60,000 nt of DNA from Nematostella vectensis. Taxonomy: Eukaryota; Cnidaria; Anthozoa; Actiniaria; Edwardsiidae. How positions within the stretch are numbered: position 1 is the first letter of the stretch; every line of letters begins with the position of its first letter. Below the pieces are notes generated by a model, which did not search any database, was not told the DNA's origin, and worked only from the letters and a program-made list of their open reading frames with translations. Position numbers and translations under genes: made by a program. The stretch spans positions 6,724,747 to 6,784,746 of the forward strand of contig NC_064044.1 of assembly GCF_932526225.1 (NCBI RefSeq), given 5' to 3'. Shown in pieces: positions 21,803 to 33,300 of this stretch.

Positions 21803-24392
21803 GGTTTTGCCAATAGAATGAGCCTTCTAGCAAATTGTTTTTCTACCAGTTTATATTATTTTTATTATAAGGTTAATGAATTAAAAAATGAATTAAGTTA
21901 TTAGTTAGTTTAATAGTTATTATAAGATATTAATTTATGGTGATTTTAATATTTTTATGTTGCCAGAAAACCTAGGCTCTAAATGTAAATTTTTATAACA
22001 GGATGTGCAAGGATTAAAGCAAGAAGACCAAGCAGATGATGCCAACGATGATGTCGATTTGTTTGCAGCAGAAAAGAAGCCATCAGAGACACTCAAAGAA
22101 CAACTAGAAGATGAGGAAGATGATCTTTTCTCTCTGGCAAAGTCTGCTACTTGTCCAGACCCTGTCGGGCCCACTCCGTCCAATTCTATCTTCAGTGTCG
22201 ATAACCAAGATGATGACGAAGATATTGGAGACCTTTTTATTCCTGCTGGTGCTATGCAGAAGAAACAGGTTGCTATAGAAACAGAGGACAACTCTGGGTT
22301 ATTAAAGTAAGTTTGTGTGGCCTACTTGTTCTAAAATGTTTTGCAATTTGTTACCTTGAACAGTGATTCCCTTCTCCCCCCTTTAAAAAAAACCCTGGCT
22401 GCCACCCTGTGATACTGCAAACAACCTCCTTTCATTTTACACCACTCTTGTGTTAAAACATCCTTTAGTATAAAGCATCCTTTAGCAGTATCCTTTACAG
22501 CCTGAAAACTAACAACATGAACCATAGTTGGGGGCCCAAGATATAAAAAAAGACACACAAGAACAACTCTGAACTCAGTTCTATTGCACCTTTAGGGCCC
22601 CCCAGTTTTTTTTCGAAAAAGATAAGAACATTACTAGTAGGTACTTATGTGGCTGTGCCCCCTTGGTTTTCTTAATATCTCTCTATCATGCCAAACACTC
22701 CCCATTCCACTTCAGTATAGGACCGCTAGGACCCTGGAACCGTTACAGTATAGCCCAAATAAGCCCCCCTCCCCTTATGCTACAACCCTATTTTGGGTAT
22801 TTTGAAGTTATTTCATGGTTAAATAGCTAATACTGTTTATAACTATTCTGTTGCCCAAGCATGTGCACTGCATTTATTTTTTTTTGCGAAGTATTGAAGA
22901 TGACTTGGATAAACTCCTGAAAGCTCCATCAAAGCCTCCTAAACCACCCAAGCCAGCACATCGACAAAAACCAGTACCAGCCCCCCGCAATAAGCCTGAA
23001 CTTAAACCTAAACCTGTCCCTAAACCTCGCTTTGAGGAGACAACAGGTAATGATGACCTGTTCAGGCCAGACATGAAGGCAAGAGAAGAAGAAAAAGCAA
23101 AAGAGGAGAAGGAACTTTTCGTGCCAAGAAAAGAGTCCTTAAGGTATGACTAGTAGCCTTTTATACGTCATAGAGTACTAATGTCAGTGATGGATCCAGT
23201 GGGGTAGTGTCCCCCTCTAGTAGCCTTTGTACCTCATAGAGTACTAATGTCAGTGATGGATCCAGTGGGGTAGTGTCCCCCTCTAGTAGCCTTTGTACCT
23301 CATAGAGTACTAATGTCAGTGATGGATCCAGTGGGGTAGTGTCCCCCTCTAGTAGCCTTTTATACCTCATAGAGTACTAATGTCAGTGATGGATCCAGTG
23401 GGGTAGTCTCCCCCCTCTAGTAGCCTTTGTACCTCATAGAGTACTAATGTCAGTAATGAATCCAGTGGGGTAGTGTCCCTCCTCTAGTAGCCTTTATACC
23501 TCATAGAGTACTAATGCCAGTGATGGATCCAGTGGGGTAGTGTCCCCCTCTAGTAGCCTTTATACCTCATAGAGTACTAATGTCAGTGATGGATCCAGTG
23601 GGGTAGTGTCCCCCCTCCTGTAGCCTTTATACCTCATAGAGTACTAATGTCAGTTATGGATCCAGTGGGGTAGTGCCCCCCTCTAGTAGCCTTTATACCT
23701 CATAGAGTACTAATGTCAGTGATGGATCCAGTGGGGTAGTATCCCCCCTCTAGTAGCCTTTGTACCTCACAGAGTACTAATGTCAGTGATGGATCCAGTG
23801 GGGTAGTGTCCCCCCTCTAGTAGCCTTTATACCTCATAGAGTACTAATGTCAGTGATGGATCCAGTGGGGTAGTGTCCCCACCACACCTGCTAAACGTCC
23901 ACTTCTTTTTAACTTTTGATATTCTAGTTTCCAAATAATCATCTTCAGAGCTTGTATCATCTTACATAAAAGCCCAATGACCTGAATTTCAATCCGTCCT
24001 ACAACCAAAACAGGTCAATTCTATTTTTAAGGGATCAAATAATACAGGGAAAATTGTATTTTTGAAAATGATGAGAGTTTTGAGTACTCAAAACAAAAGC
24101 AAAACAACATTGCCATGCAAGTCTTGAAAAACATAACGATCCCCACTAGTATTTAATTCCATAATTCAAAGTAAGTGTCATGTATTCTAGAAAACCATCC
24201 CACGATGAAGAAAGCCTTGATGACATCTTCAAGCCCTCCAGCAAATCCCTCTTCCCAGATGATGATGATAACGACCTGTTTAACCCGACCGGAGTTGGAA
24301 AGGTTGACCTGACTGATATGACCGCAGATGATATCTCCAGTTACATTCAACAAAATGCTGAGGCCACAGAGGGAAGTTTGGATTTGTTCTGA
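19122..24392 (+). CDS. hs1bp3: HS1-binding protein 3 homologue (PX domain)
   Basis: There are six exons: 19122-19147, 20006-20171, 20729-20992, 22002-22306, 22892-23143 and 24191-24392. All phases agree, giving 404 residues (human HS1BP3 has 392). HS1BP3 is a cytosolic/endosomal PX protein that binds phosphoinositides and phosphatidic acid and restrains autophagosome formation. The PX domain covers about residues 10-150: GIDIYVPRHETISGTL, VVTRLFYF, then YTAFEELYNKL and the LP-KK loop. The tail is acidic with repeated D-D-L-F boxes and a proline-rich PKPVPKPR stretch that could bind SH3 domains. The C-terminus, LTDMTADDISSYIQQ ending SLDLF, matches the human 'D..DILQYIQ...LF' end. Exon 1 codes only nine residues, chosen because ATG, phase and the GTAAGT donor all fit. 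Introns 3 and 5 carry a large inverted repeat and a minisatellite. Confidence 0.93.
19585..19775. mobile_element. GCCGTAGC-family element, in HS1BP3 intron 1
   Basis: GAGCTGTAGCAAGCTTCGAA opens a copy containing GGGGCACAGCCACGCCCCTA, partly repeated at 19681 (GGGGCACAGCCTTGCCCCTA). The copy is diverged compared with 901-1062 and lies in inverted orientation to it. Confidence 0.65.
20448..20591. mobile_element. 144-bp MITE with 23-bp terminal inverted repeats
   Basis: AGGCTAAGTTCAAATGTTGT and the next three bases at the left end pair with AATACAACGTTTGAACTTAG plus CCT at the right end, with one mismatch. The inner part holds the ATGCAAATGCATGCAAATGA motif and an inverted partner. It lies in HS1BP3 intron 2. 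Confidence 0.8.
21339..21758. mobile_element. Long inverted repeat with 150-bp arms
   Basis: The arms at 21339-21488 and 21609-21758 are reverse complements with essentially no mismatch, around a 120-bp spacer that carries GGCGGCGAGAGG. Both outer ends border TA microsatellites (21255-21284 and 21755-21798). No ORF. It lies in HS1BP3 intron 3. It could be a young foldback transposon or a source of hairpin RNA. Confidence 0.9.
22590..22720 (+). mobile_element. Diverged GCCGTAGC-family copy
   Basis: The core ACTAGTAGGTACTTATGTGG followed by CTGTGCCCCCTTGGTTTTCT resembles the family consensus (gaccagtaggggcgtgg...). Both ends are badly eroded. It lies in HS1BP3 intron 4. Confidence 0.45.
23151..23881. 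repeat. Minisatellite, about 65-bp unit, about 11 copies
   Basis: The unit contains TAGTAGCCTTTATACCTCAT, AGAGTACTAATGTCAGTGAT and GGATCCAGTGGGGTAGTGTC. It begins eight bases after the exon 5 donor of the HS1BP3 gene and fills about 70% of that intron. Each copy carries a BamHI-type GGATCC. Confidence 0.95.
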
Positions 24393-24699
24393 AATTAAAA
24401 TACTCTTGGTAGGAAGCAGTAAGTCAGGGTGGAGATAGGCTTTGGTTTCTTCTCCCTGGCGACTTGGGTTGTGCTTTGTATAACCACAGGTAACCCAAGT
24501 GTGATGTTTAGGATAAGAAAATGCACCTGACGTCAAACACGAAGGATTCTAGTTCAAAAATTATATCTCTCTCAGTTGTTGTACTTTTTTTACCCACAAC
24601 ATTTTGCCCTCATTAGATACAAAGAATACTCCTTCCAAAAGACTGATTCCTGGCACGATACAAGAGCTTGAACTAAAGCACTTCTAGGAATTCACATGT

Positions 24700-24706
24700 C
24701 TCTCTG

Positions 24707-24799
<93 letters not shown>
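24700..24799. repeat. (CT)n microsatellite
   Basis: An almost pure CT dinucleotide run lies directly before the first copy of the duplicated segment. A second CT tract (26281-26370) lies directly before the second copy. Confidence 0.97.
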
Positions 24800-24800
<1 letters not shown>

Positions 24801-25584
24801 GGTAGTCATGGCAACAAGAGATAAGCTAGTTTTATAAAGATTACCATAGATTGCCAGCTTTTAAGGGAGCTATATCAAATAATCGCTGAAAAAATCAAAA
24901 TATTATAATTTTTAGAATGATACATTTAAAATGGAACATAAATAAATGTTTATTTTGTTTTATTGTCTAGTTGTGATGGTAAAACACACTATTCGGATTA
25001 TGTGTGTATTTTGTGGCATTTTTTTCTGTTTATTGATATTTTTTTTTTGACTTCGACTCAATACGGGACTTTCGCTAAGAGATCACGTGACACGTGGGTA
25101 GCGAGCAAGCGCGCGCTCAGTCTTTTAGCGGCAAAGTAACAGCAACCAAAAGCAACTTATTCGGCGCTCACGGAAAAAATTTATTTTTTTAGAAAGGGTT
25201 TAGTTTCATTTAAATATTTTATTTTTTCGTCGTTCTCGGGTGTGACGGGCGCAATTATATTTTTTTTGTTTGATTATTTTGTTTTGAATTTTCCACCCAG
25301 AAAGGTCACGTGACCTCTTACCGCAAGTCCCCTATTGGCAGGGTTACCGTGACAGTTGACTGCGTTCCTTTTAAAAAAGAAATAAAATGATTATGACTTT
25401 AATGTTGTTTGCTGTTTGACGGTTTTTCATTATCTGGTGCCACTCTGCTTATTTTAAAAATCCAATAAGAAAAAAGACCCAAAAAGCTCTATTATAATGA
25501 TGAAGTTTAATTGAAAGTGGCCGCGCAGCGTATGGGGGGGGGGGGGGGGGGGGGGGGGGGGTGGCTAGGCTGCACTACAAAAAA
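24800..25584 (+). repeat. Duplicated segment A, copy 1 (partner 26371-27320)
   Basis: From AGGTAGTCATGGCAACAAGA onward this segment matches 26371-27320 almost base for base. One insertion of about 120 bp in the second copy (about 26576-26699) and small homopolymer differences break the match. It ends at the N gap just after a poly-G tract and GGCTGCACTACAAAAAA. It includes an inverted-repeat element (25064-25334). Confidence 0.93.
25064..25334. mobile_element. MITE with CACGTGAC-containing terminal repeats
   Basis: The left end GGGACTTTCGCTAAGAGATC ACGTGAC pairs with the right end GTCACGTGACCTCTTACCGC AAGTCCC. Other copies are at 26762-27043 (the duplicated copy), 42920-43206 (inside the FERM gene) and a diverged one at about 30470-30730. 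All share internal GGCAAAGTAACAGCAACCAA-like and TTTTGTTTTGAATTT blocks except the diverged one. Confidence 0.8.
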
Positions 25585-25784
25585 NNNNNNNNNNNNNNNN
25601 NNNNNNNNNNNNNNNNNNNNNNNNNNNNNNNNNNNNNNNNNNNNNNNNNNNNNNNNNNNNNNNNNNNNNNNNNNNNNNNNNNNNNNNNNNNNNNNNNNNN
25701 NNNNNNNNNNNNNNNNNNNNNNNNNNNNNNNNNNNNNNNNNNNNNNNNNNNNNNNNNNNNNNNNNNNNNNNNNNNNNNNNNNNN
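25585..25784. other. Assembly gap, 200 N
   Basis: Exactly 200 unknown bases. By comparison with the second copy (27321-28065), about 745 bp should be here, so 200 is probably a placeholder and not a measured size. Confidence 0.98.
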
Positions 25785-26282
25785 CCATTTTTTAAAGGAA
25801 GTTTTACATATTTCTTTTGTAACTAAGGAAACCTACCTTAGTAAAAAGATTTTGGATAAAAATGGTAAAAATCTCAATCTGTGTTTCACAAGCGTTAAAA
25901 AATGGCATCGCAAATATTACTTTTCGTTTCAAATTCAACATAAATCCACTAAATAAAAAGGCCCATTAAAAATATCTTTTGCGAGGAGCGTAGTCGGTGA
26001 ATTTATGGTAATGGTACACTTGGCACTGAAATTATAGAAGAAATGCAAAGATAAAGCTAGGAAGCAGGAGAAAATATACAAAGTACCTCCCGCCACCACT
26101 ATCCCTTTACATGCTTGTTCGAAAAATCCAGGAAAATAATTTTTAAACGATTTGAAAATACACTCCCGTTGAAACTCCTTAGCAGTAGTTGCTTATTTAT
26201 TTGTACCATCAAGTAAGTTTGTAGTAGTAATTGTATTATTTTTGCTTTCAAAGGGAAGACAAAAATGCGAAATTATCAGTCG

Positions 26283-26283
<1 letters not shown>
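25785..26283 (+). repeat. Duplicated segment B, copy 1 (partner 28066-28550)
   Basis: CCATTTTTTAAAGGAAGTTT through TTATCAGTCGTC matches 28066-28550, with single-base indels mostly in short homopolymers and one 8-bp indel. Copy 1 then enters a CT tract; copy 2 continues into unique sequence (ATGGATACAATAGCG). Confidence 0.93.
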
Positions 26284-26370
<87 letters not shown>

Positions 26371-28550
26371 AGGTAGTCATGGCAACAAGAGATAAGCTAG
26401 TTTTATAAAGATTACCATAGATTGCCAGCTTTTAAGGGAGCTATATCAAATAATCGCTGAAAAGATCAAAATATTATAATTTTTAGAATGATACATTTAA
26501 ATGGAACATAAATAAATGTTTTATTTTGTTTTATTGTCTAGTTGTAATGGTAAAACACACTATTCGGATTATGTGTTTTTTATTCTTGCTTTTAAAAGCC
26601 TAGTCCTAGGGGGTTTCCTGTGCTGTGAAAGGAGAGTTAGATCTGGGACCAGCCCGGGTTCCCTGACGTCACAATTTTTATAAGGCACAGAAAAGGCTGT
26701 ATTTTGTGGGATTTTTTTTCTGTTTATTGATTTTTTTTTTTTTATTGACTTCGACTCAATACGGGACTTTCGCTAAGAGATCACGTGACACGTGGGTAGC
26801 GAGCAAGCGCGCGCTCAGTCTTTTAGCGACAAAGTAACAGCAACCAAAAGCAACTTATTCGGCGCTCACGAAAAAAAAAGCCAAAATTTATTTTTTTCAG
26901 AAAGGGTTTAGTTTCATTTAAATATTTTATTTTTTTCGTCGTTCTCGGGTGTGACGGGCGCAATTATATTTTTTTTGTTTAATTATTTTGTTTTGAATTT
27001 TCCACCCAGAAAGGTCACGTGACCTCTTACCGCAAGTCCCCTATTGGGCAGGGTTACCGTGACAGTTGACTGCGGTTCCTTTTAAAAAAAGAAATAAAAT
27101 GATTATGACTTTAATGTTGTTTGCTGTTTGACGGTTTTTCATTATCTGGTGCCACTCTGCTTATTTTAAAAATCCAATAAGACAAAAGACCCAAAAAGCT
27201 GTATTATAATGATGAAGTTTAATTGAAAAGTGGCCGCGCAGCGTATGGGGGGGGGGGGGGGGGGGGCGGGGGGGGGGGGGGGTGGGGGGTGTGGCTGGGC
27301 TGCACTACAAAAAATGTGTCTGACATCGAAAGAATGTTTATCGAAAAAATGTAAAAAAAAAATTATCATGTAGAGTAAGGGACAAGAGCAAAAAATGGTA
27401 AAATTAAAATTGTAAGGTTGTGTTAGCTTACATTTTGTTTATATAAAGGTTCCTTGAATAATATAAAACAAAATAAGCCATAGTATTTTTTGGTAGATTA
27501 CCCGTTTTTGAGATATGATTGAGCAAAGTTGCCATAGATCATGAAAAAAGTAGCAATTTCGCCCCAATTGCGCAATTTCAGACAAATCGAGAGTCTTACA
27601 ATTTGCAATATCTCAAGAATGGATTATCTACCAAAAAATACTAAAGCTTTTTTTGTTTTATATTACACAAGGAACATCTATGCAAAAAATCAAGCGAATA
27701 TAAACTAACCCAACCTTACAATTTGAGCTTTTCCATTTTTTGCTCCTGTCGGGGAAAGACCATCCCCCCACCCCCCCCATCTTCGCGGCCCCTGATTAAA
27801 CAATTACGGATTTATAGAATAATGGCCGGTACGCCTTTATACATGGCTGTGTAACCGTAAAACTGTACTTTCATATTTGTACCACTACTGTTAATTAAGT
27901 GGCCATTACCGGCTTCTTTTGCTACTCTGTGATTGCTTTTTAAAGGTTTATTTGCAAAAAAAGAGCAAAGCTTAGAGACAAAGTTCCGCCAGGGGATCCG
28001 ACTTGTGGGGTGTACACAGTTTACAGCAGAAAACAAATAAACTATACAAAGATTCATAAGTATAGCCATTTTTAAAGGAAGTTTTACATATTTCTTTTGT
28101 AACTAAGGAAACCTACCTTAGTAAAAAGATTTTGGATAAAATTGGTAAAATTTGTGTTTCACAAGCGTTAAAAATGGCATCGCAAATATTACTTTTCGTT
28201 CCAAATTCAACATAAATCCACTAAATAAAAAGGCCCATTAAAAATATCTTTTGCGAGAGCGTAGTCGGTGAATTCATGGTAATGGTACACTTGGCACTGA
28301 AATTATAGAAGAAATGCAAAGATAAAGCTAGGAAGCAGGAGAAAATATACAAAGTACCTCCCGCCACCACTATCCCTTTACGTGCTTGTTCGAAAAATCC
28401 AGGAAATAATTTTTAACGATTTGAAATACACTCCCGTTGAAACTCTTAGCAGTAATTGCTTATTTATTTGTACCATCAAGTAAGTTTGTAGTAGTAATTG
28501 TATTATTTTTGCTTTCAAAGGGAAGACAAAATGCGAAATTATCAGTCGTC
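26371..28550 (+). repeat. Duplicated segment, uninterrupted copy 2
   Basis: This copy contains A' (26371-27320), a stretch absent from copy 1 (27321-28065) and B' (28066-28550) in one continuous piece. A poly-G tract (27247-27290) sits at the A' end as in copy 1. It holds no gene. Confidence 0.9.
27381..27750. mobile_element. Imperfect long inverted repeat (foldback), about 370 bp
   Basis: GAGCAAAAAATGG, ATTGTAAGGTTG, AATATAAAACAAAA and AGTATTTTTTGGTAGAT occur in order in the left arm. All reappear in reverse complement in the right arm (ATCTACCAAAAAATACT ... CAACCTTACAATTTGAGC). The arms are roughly 160-170 bp with about 15-20% mismatch by eye. No ORF. Confidence 0.75.
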
Positions 28551-30377
28551 ATGGATACAATAGCGTGAGTCAAAGATTTCTTTTGGTGGTACACTTTTCC
28601 GAATTCTCGTGACATTACATTGACTTGCAAAGAGCTTTGATAACAAATCATCATACCATTTGATTACAATAGACATCATGATGAATCGGAACCGTGTGTT
28701 CCTTTTAATAGGGCACTTAAAAGGCTTCAAGTCTCTTAATTTCCACCACCCGCTCTGAATTGTCATCTTCGCTTTGACGGCTCCGTTTGGCGCCCTTCGG
28801 TTGTCTAAGGTGTCGTGTGGTGCTTATCATAAAGCAATCAAAAGTCCCGATCCACACAAGTTGTAACATTCTGCAGAGTACTGCAGCCTTGTAAACATCT
28901 TTCTTTTCCGTACCTAACAAAAAGTATAGTTGTACTCGTATAGTAGCAAGTTTGGTACGTCTGTGTTCTCTGCAGACTCGACAGAACCGAAGCCTTCAAG
29001 AGTAACGGTAGGTTTCGCCCAACTATAAAAGAAATGGCGAATGTTCCGTAAAAACTATCAAAATCTCGCACATTTCCTCAAAATTTTTCTCGGGATCTCG
29101 GATATCAAAGCCCTGATCTCCCAATCTCGGGAAAAAATGCGTCGACCATTCGCCGCGCCCTTGAAATTTACCCTCACAAAAAGAGAGTCTTTAAGGCCAT
29201 TGAAAGATAGACTTGTTTGGCTAATAACGTCGCCATTTTATACTCAAGCTAAGGAACAGGTAACTGAACTTCTTAATAAAATACTTACTAAAGTATCGGA
29301 CTTAAATTTTGGGTGGTTATTTTGAAGTTTTATTAAAAGAAGATTGTTGTGTTTTGGGTTCTTTTTTTAAATTTCTAGTTGTCTTTTATGGTAAACTGCT
29401 AAAGCCGGGCTAATGGGGTTAACCAATAGTATATATTATTCAGGTGCTATTCAAACTTCGCACGTACCAAATGGTTTTAAATGGAAAGGTTATAGCAGGG
29501 GGTGGAGCACGGGGGGTGGAGCACGGGGTGGGGGGGGTGGGGGGGAAGGTGCACATATGAAGAAAACGTTGTCGTTTTGGGGGTCTGGTACCGAGAAAAC
29601 TTAGTTTCTATTCAGGGACCTTCTGAACTAACTGAAGATGGCCACAGTAACTGTTTTTCTCTTCTGGTTACAAGTCATAAAGTTTACGAAGCCCCTGGGG
29701 TACACTCACCTTAAAAATTACAAGAATCATGCAGATTGTCCAAATAAAGAATATATTAGTTTCCTTATATGGAAATGACCGCGTTTGGCAAAAACGACAA
29801 TTTTTGGCTCAATTTTCTTTATATGCCCCCCAATATTTAAAAATAATAAGGGAATTGCAGGATGGGCGTGGCTGTTCCCCAAATGTTTACTTGATATTCA
29901 CCTATCGTGAATCCTACCCCCCCCCCCCCCCAAATTCTTCGAGGTCTGCTACATATTTGTATGGCGACAGAAAATAAAAGAATGACGAGAGTGTTAGTAC
30001 AGGCTTGAGTATGACGTGCCTCGAAAAATCCCATTAAAACAAAACTTGCTGCTCCCTGTTGTTTTTAAAAACTATTAAGAAGCGTGACCACAATTATTAT
30101 GAAGTGGTGATACAGTTCGCTTGGTTTTTCATTTTTTTATTCATTCCTTGTAAAATAGATGATTAGCTAAATGATGACCACCACTAATAATTTGCACATG
30201 CCTGTATAGAAGCAATGACTCGCCTCTGTTAAAAAATGTAAAAAAAAGATCTAAATTCTATGGTTATGGTTATATGGTTTATTTTTGTTATCCACACACT
30301 AATTTTCACATTATGTGCGCTTATTTTTCCTTATCCATTTTTTAAAAGTCTTTCCTTATCAAATTCAGATAACTGGC
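28551..30377. other. Intergenic; no supported gene
   Basis: A minus-strand frame at 28920-28717 has a mildly coding-like acidic/basic end (SEDDNSERVVEIKRLEAF) and follows a TTAG acceptor-like site, but I cannot tie it to a family or to further exons. 29500-29560 is a GGGGTGGAGCAC-type repeat. 29826-29955 is a GCCGTAGC-family copy. Confidence 0.45.
29826..29955 (+). mobile_element. GCCGTAGC-family element
   Basis: CCCCCCAATATTTAAAAATA ATAAGGGAATTGCAGGATGG GCGTGG ends in CAAATTCTTCGAGGTCTGCT, following the family layout. The outer GCCGTAGC is lost on the left. Confidence 0.65.
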
Positions 30378-33300
30378 ATGATGGGCTGCCTGTGGTTTAT
30401 GGTTTTCGTCATGTGCGCCGGCAAAACGATTTCAGCGGAAGGTATATTCTTTCTCGAATTATGTTTCTGGACTTGCACTAAGAAACCACGTGACTTTTTG
30501 AGTGACAAATCATGCCAACACAAATACAATGGCAGCGGCACTCACAACAGAAAGCGACGAGGAAAAAAATATGAGATAAAATCATTGAAATAAGCTCTTC
30601 CGATATAGAAACTTTTTGGCTGATACGTAGCGTTGAATGAGGGTCTCATGGTATTATTATATTGCCGCCAAAAGCCGGATCGCGGAGTTCGTTTGCTACC
30701 CAAAAAGTCACATGACTTTTAGTGCAGTTTACTTCCGATCAATTGCGTAACAATCTCCGATGATTTTTAACGGAAACCGCGAAAAATATTTCAAAATTGT
30801 AAAAGCAATGTGTGTCTATTAGAAGTCTCTTCTAGAATGTGACTTAGAGCGGATGGCCTGTTAAATAGCGCGGATTCCAATAGATTATTTTGTACCTTGT
30901 TGGTTGAGGTTTCCGTCGGCCCTCCGGAAATAAACTGGTGACAATGCGGCTTTAACACATTTGTTTTTAGTAACTTACGACTTCGAATCAAGTGATGAGC
31001 TGGCAACAATCACACCGCACCACACCGTCCAGATCACTGGCGAACGACACAAACACGGTCATCACGCTCTCAAGTGGTCATGGGATAGCAAGGCGCGGTT
31101 CCTCAACTGGTCGCTAAGCGTCCCGGGAACTGACATGAAGAGGGGAGGACTGCAGTTTCACCTGTATAGCGACCGTCCGCAAGCAGGTAACAAAACGGAA
31201 TGTGTAGTGGCGACCCCATAAACGCTACTATATAGGAACATTGAGATTACGGCAACGGTAGAAAACAATAGAACGAATTCAAAAGTTTAGGTGTGTTACA
31301 CGTTAAAGGTATTCTGTCTGGGATTTTACAGGGTCAGTGACAAGAGTGTATGATGTATTCAGAGGGGGGAGTAAGGGTTTGCGGTGATGCGGTTTTGGCC
31401 TTAAATCTGGCGCGGTTTTTCGGTTAACCGTATTTTATTCCGCGGTATTGCGGTTTCTCTAGACTGCGCGGTTTATTGACTTATTTTTATGGCTTTGCGG
31501 TTTTGGGCATTTTCTGTGCGGTTTCCGTGGTGTTTTTGTTAGGTTTTACGGTTTTCGCACCCTCCCTTACGCCCCCCTCTATTCGCATACTTTTGAGGAA
31601 CCGATTTGAAATTATTATTTAGGATGATTATGGTTTTCAAGTTTGGCGTTGGAGTTTGAAAATGTTTAAATTGCTTTAGCTACATTCTTGACTCAGAACG
31701 AAACAGAATAAGGTTTCGTAAAAAATAAGGGCGTGCGCTCCATTCTCTTTTTTTTCAGGAAAGTGTCTCAGGGTATGCACTGTTGTGAAGTCTCTTAGAT
31801 TCCACCGAGAATGCACGTCCTGCTTTTTCTTGTCACTCAACTTCAAGGGCTGGCGCACGAACTGGGTCAAATACAAGGAATTCTCAGGTTGTCCGGCCGA
31901 CTCTCCTCGTATACCCTCTTTTCAATGCTCATTCAACTCCAACCACGAACTAATCAAACTGTACATCGAATCTCCTGATACACCAGGCTCCATCTTTCTC
32001 GATTTCTTGACCTTAAGCAAGGACATGCATGCCGGATCACGTGATCTCGTGATCCCACCAATGATGAAGGCGGACGGATCGCGTTGTTTCGCTTGCGAGG
32101 AGTTCGGTACGATTGCTGAGAGTGACGCAGTGAAACACACGCCGCAGACGACGTTCTGGGAGCATGCGTATCGATGGCATCTCAGGTCTCGATCCAGGCC
32201 CCCTGTCCTCGCGCTTTCTGGAGATACGCTGAACAGAAAGGTGGCACAGCTGGCGAAAATGAAGCGACGAATGCTCGATTGGTTTTCGAAAACTGGCCAA
32301 GCGTACTTCGATTTGCTTTGGAGCAATCCGAAGACAAGGCCCGAAAGGCGATGGACGTTTCTGCTCCACGGAAGCTCCGATGCAGAAGCTTGTTGGAACA
32401 AAAAAAAAGGGAATATTCAATGTGCGCATGTGCTTTTCAAGGACATCAGTATCAACCCGAAGACCCTAGAAGGCCCTAGCCTTTACTGTCGTGACTGCGA
32501 AGAGAAAACTGTCAACAAAGAAATGAAATTTCGCTACATCTTTTACATCATCTTACTGCCGATGGCTCTTGAGTACCGCATTTGGTCTCAGGTCGACGCG
32601 CAAGCGTTCACCTTATCAAAGCGTTACTGTGATGGCAGCAACGACTTCCCAGCATTCTCCACCGAAGACTGGGCGGCCATTACGGGCAAGGACCAGGTCT
32701 TAGGTGAGATCTTCAAAGACACTTGGAATAAAGAGACGTTTTCTTCAACATGCTTGGATCGCTTCAAGGCCGGGATCAACGCGTTGAATAAGAAGCGCAT
32801 TGGGAAGATCATGCTCCTGTTTAAGTACATCAGGAATGAAGGGTTTGCCGAGGGAAGCTCGCTAGGCTCCTTGGACCATCAGTTGCTGTACGGCCAAGGC
32901 TACTGGAACGCCGCATTCCTGATGTCTGACGTCATACGTACTCAGCAAGATCCCGGATTCACCCTAAAGAACCTCATTGACACCATGAAATGGTACACGG
33001 AGTTTGGGGAGTTGGATCAAAAAGAGTTTGAACACAAAGGCGCCACTTGCGATCGTGTTCGGATGCACATGCTGTTTAGGCTTCTAACCGTGCTTTCCAT
33101 GCCGGAAGAAACAGTGGCCGAGAAAAACGAGAAGGTTGAAGACATGAAGAAGCTGAAGAAGTGGATAGACGTCGTCTTCACCCCTACGGAAGGCACTTAT
33201 GGCTTGTTTAAACCCGATTACCTTGGCTTCCATCATCAGTTCTTCTACGCTGGGGCGTACCTTCCAGAGGCCTTATACATGGGTACCCTGGTGGCTTATG

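Noticed and set aside
28717-29071. Minus-strand frames with a coding-like C-terminus
   Set aside because: I could not connect them to other exons, a start or a family; kept only as a note in the intergenic entry.
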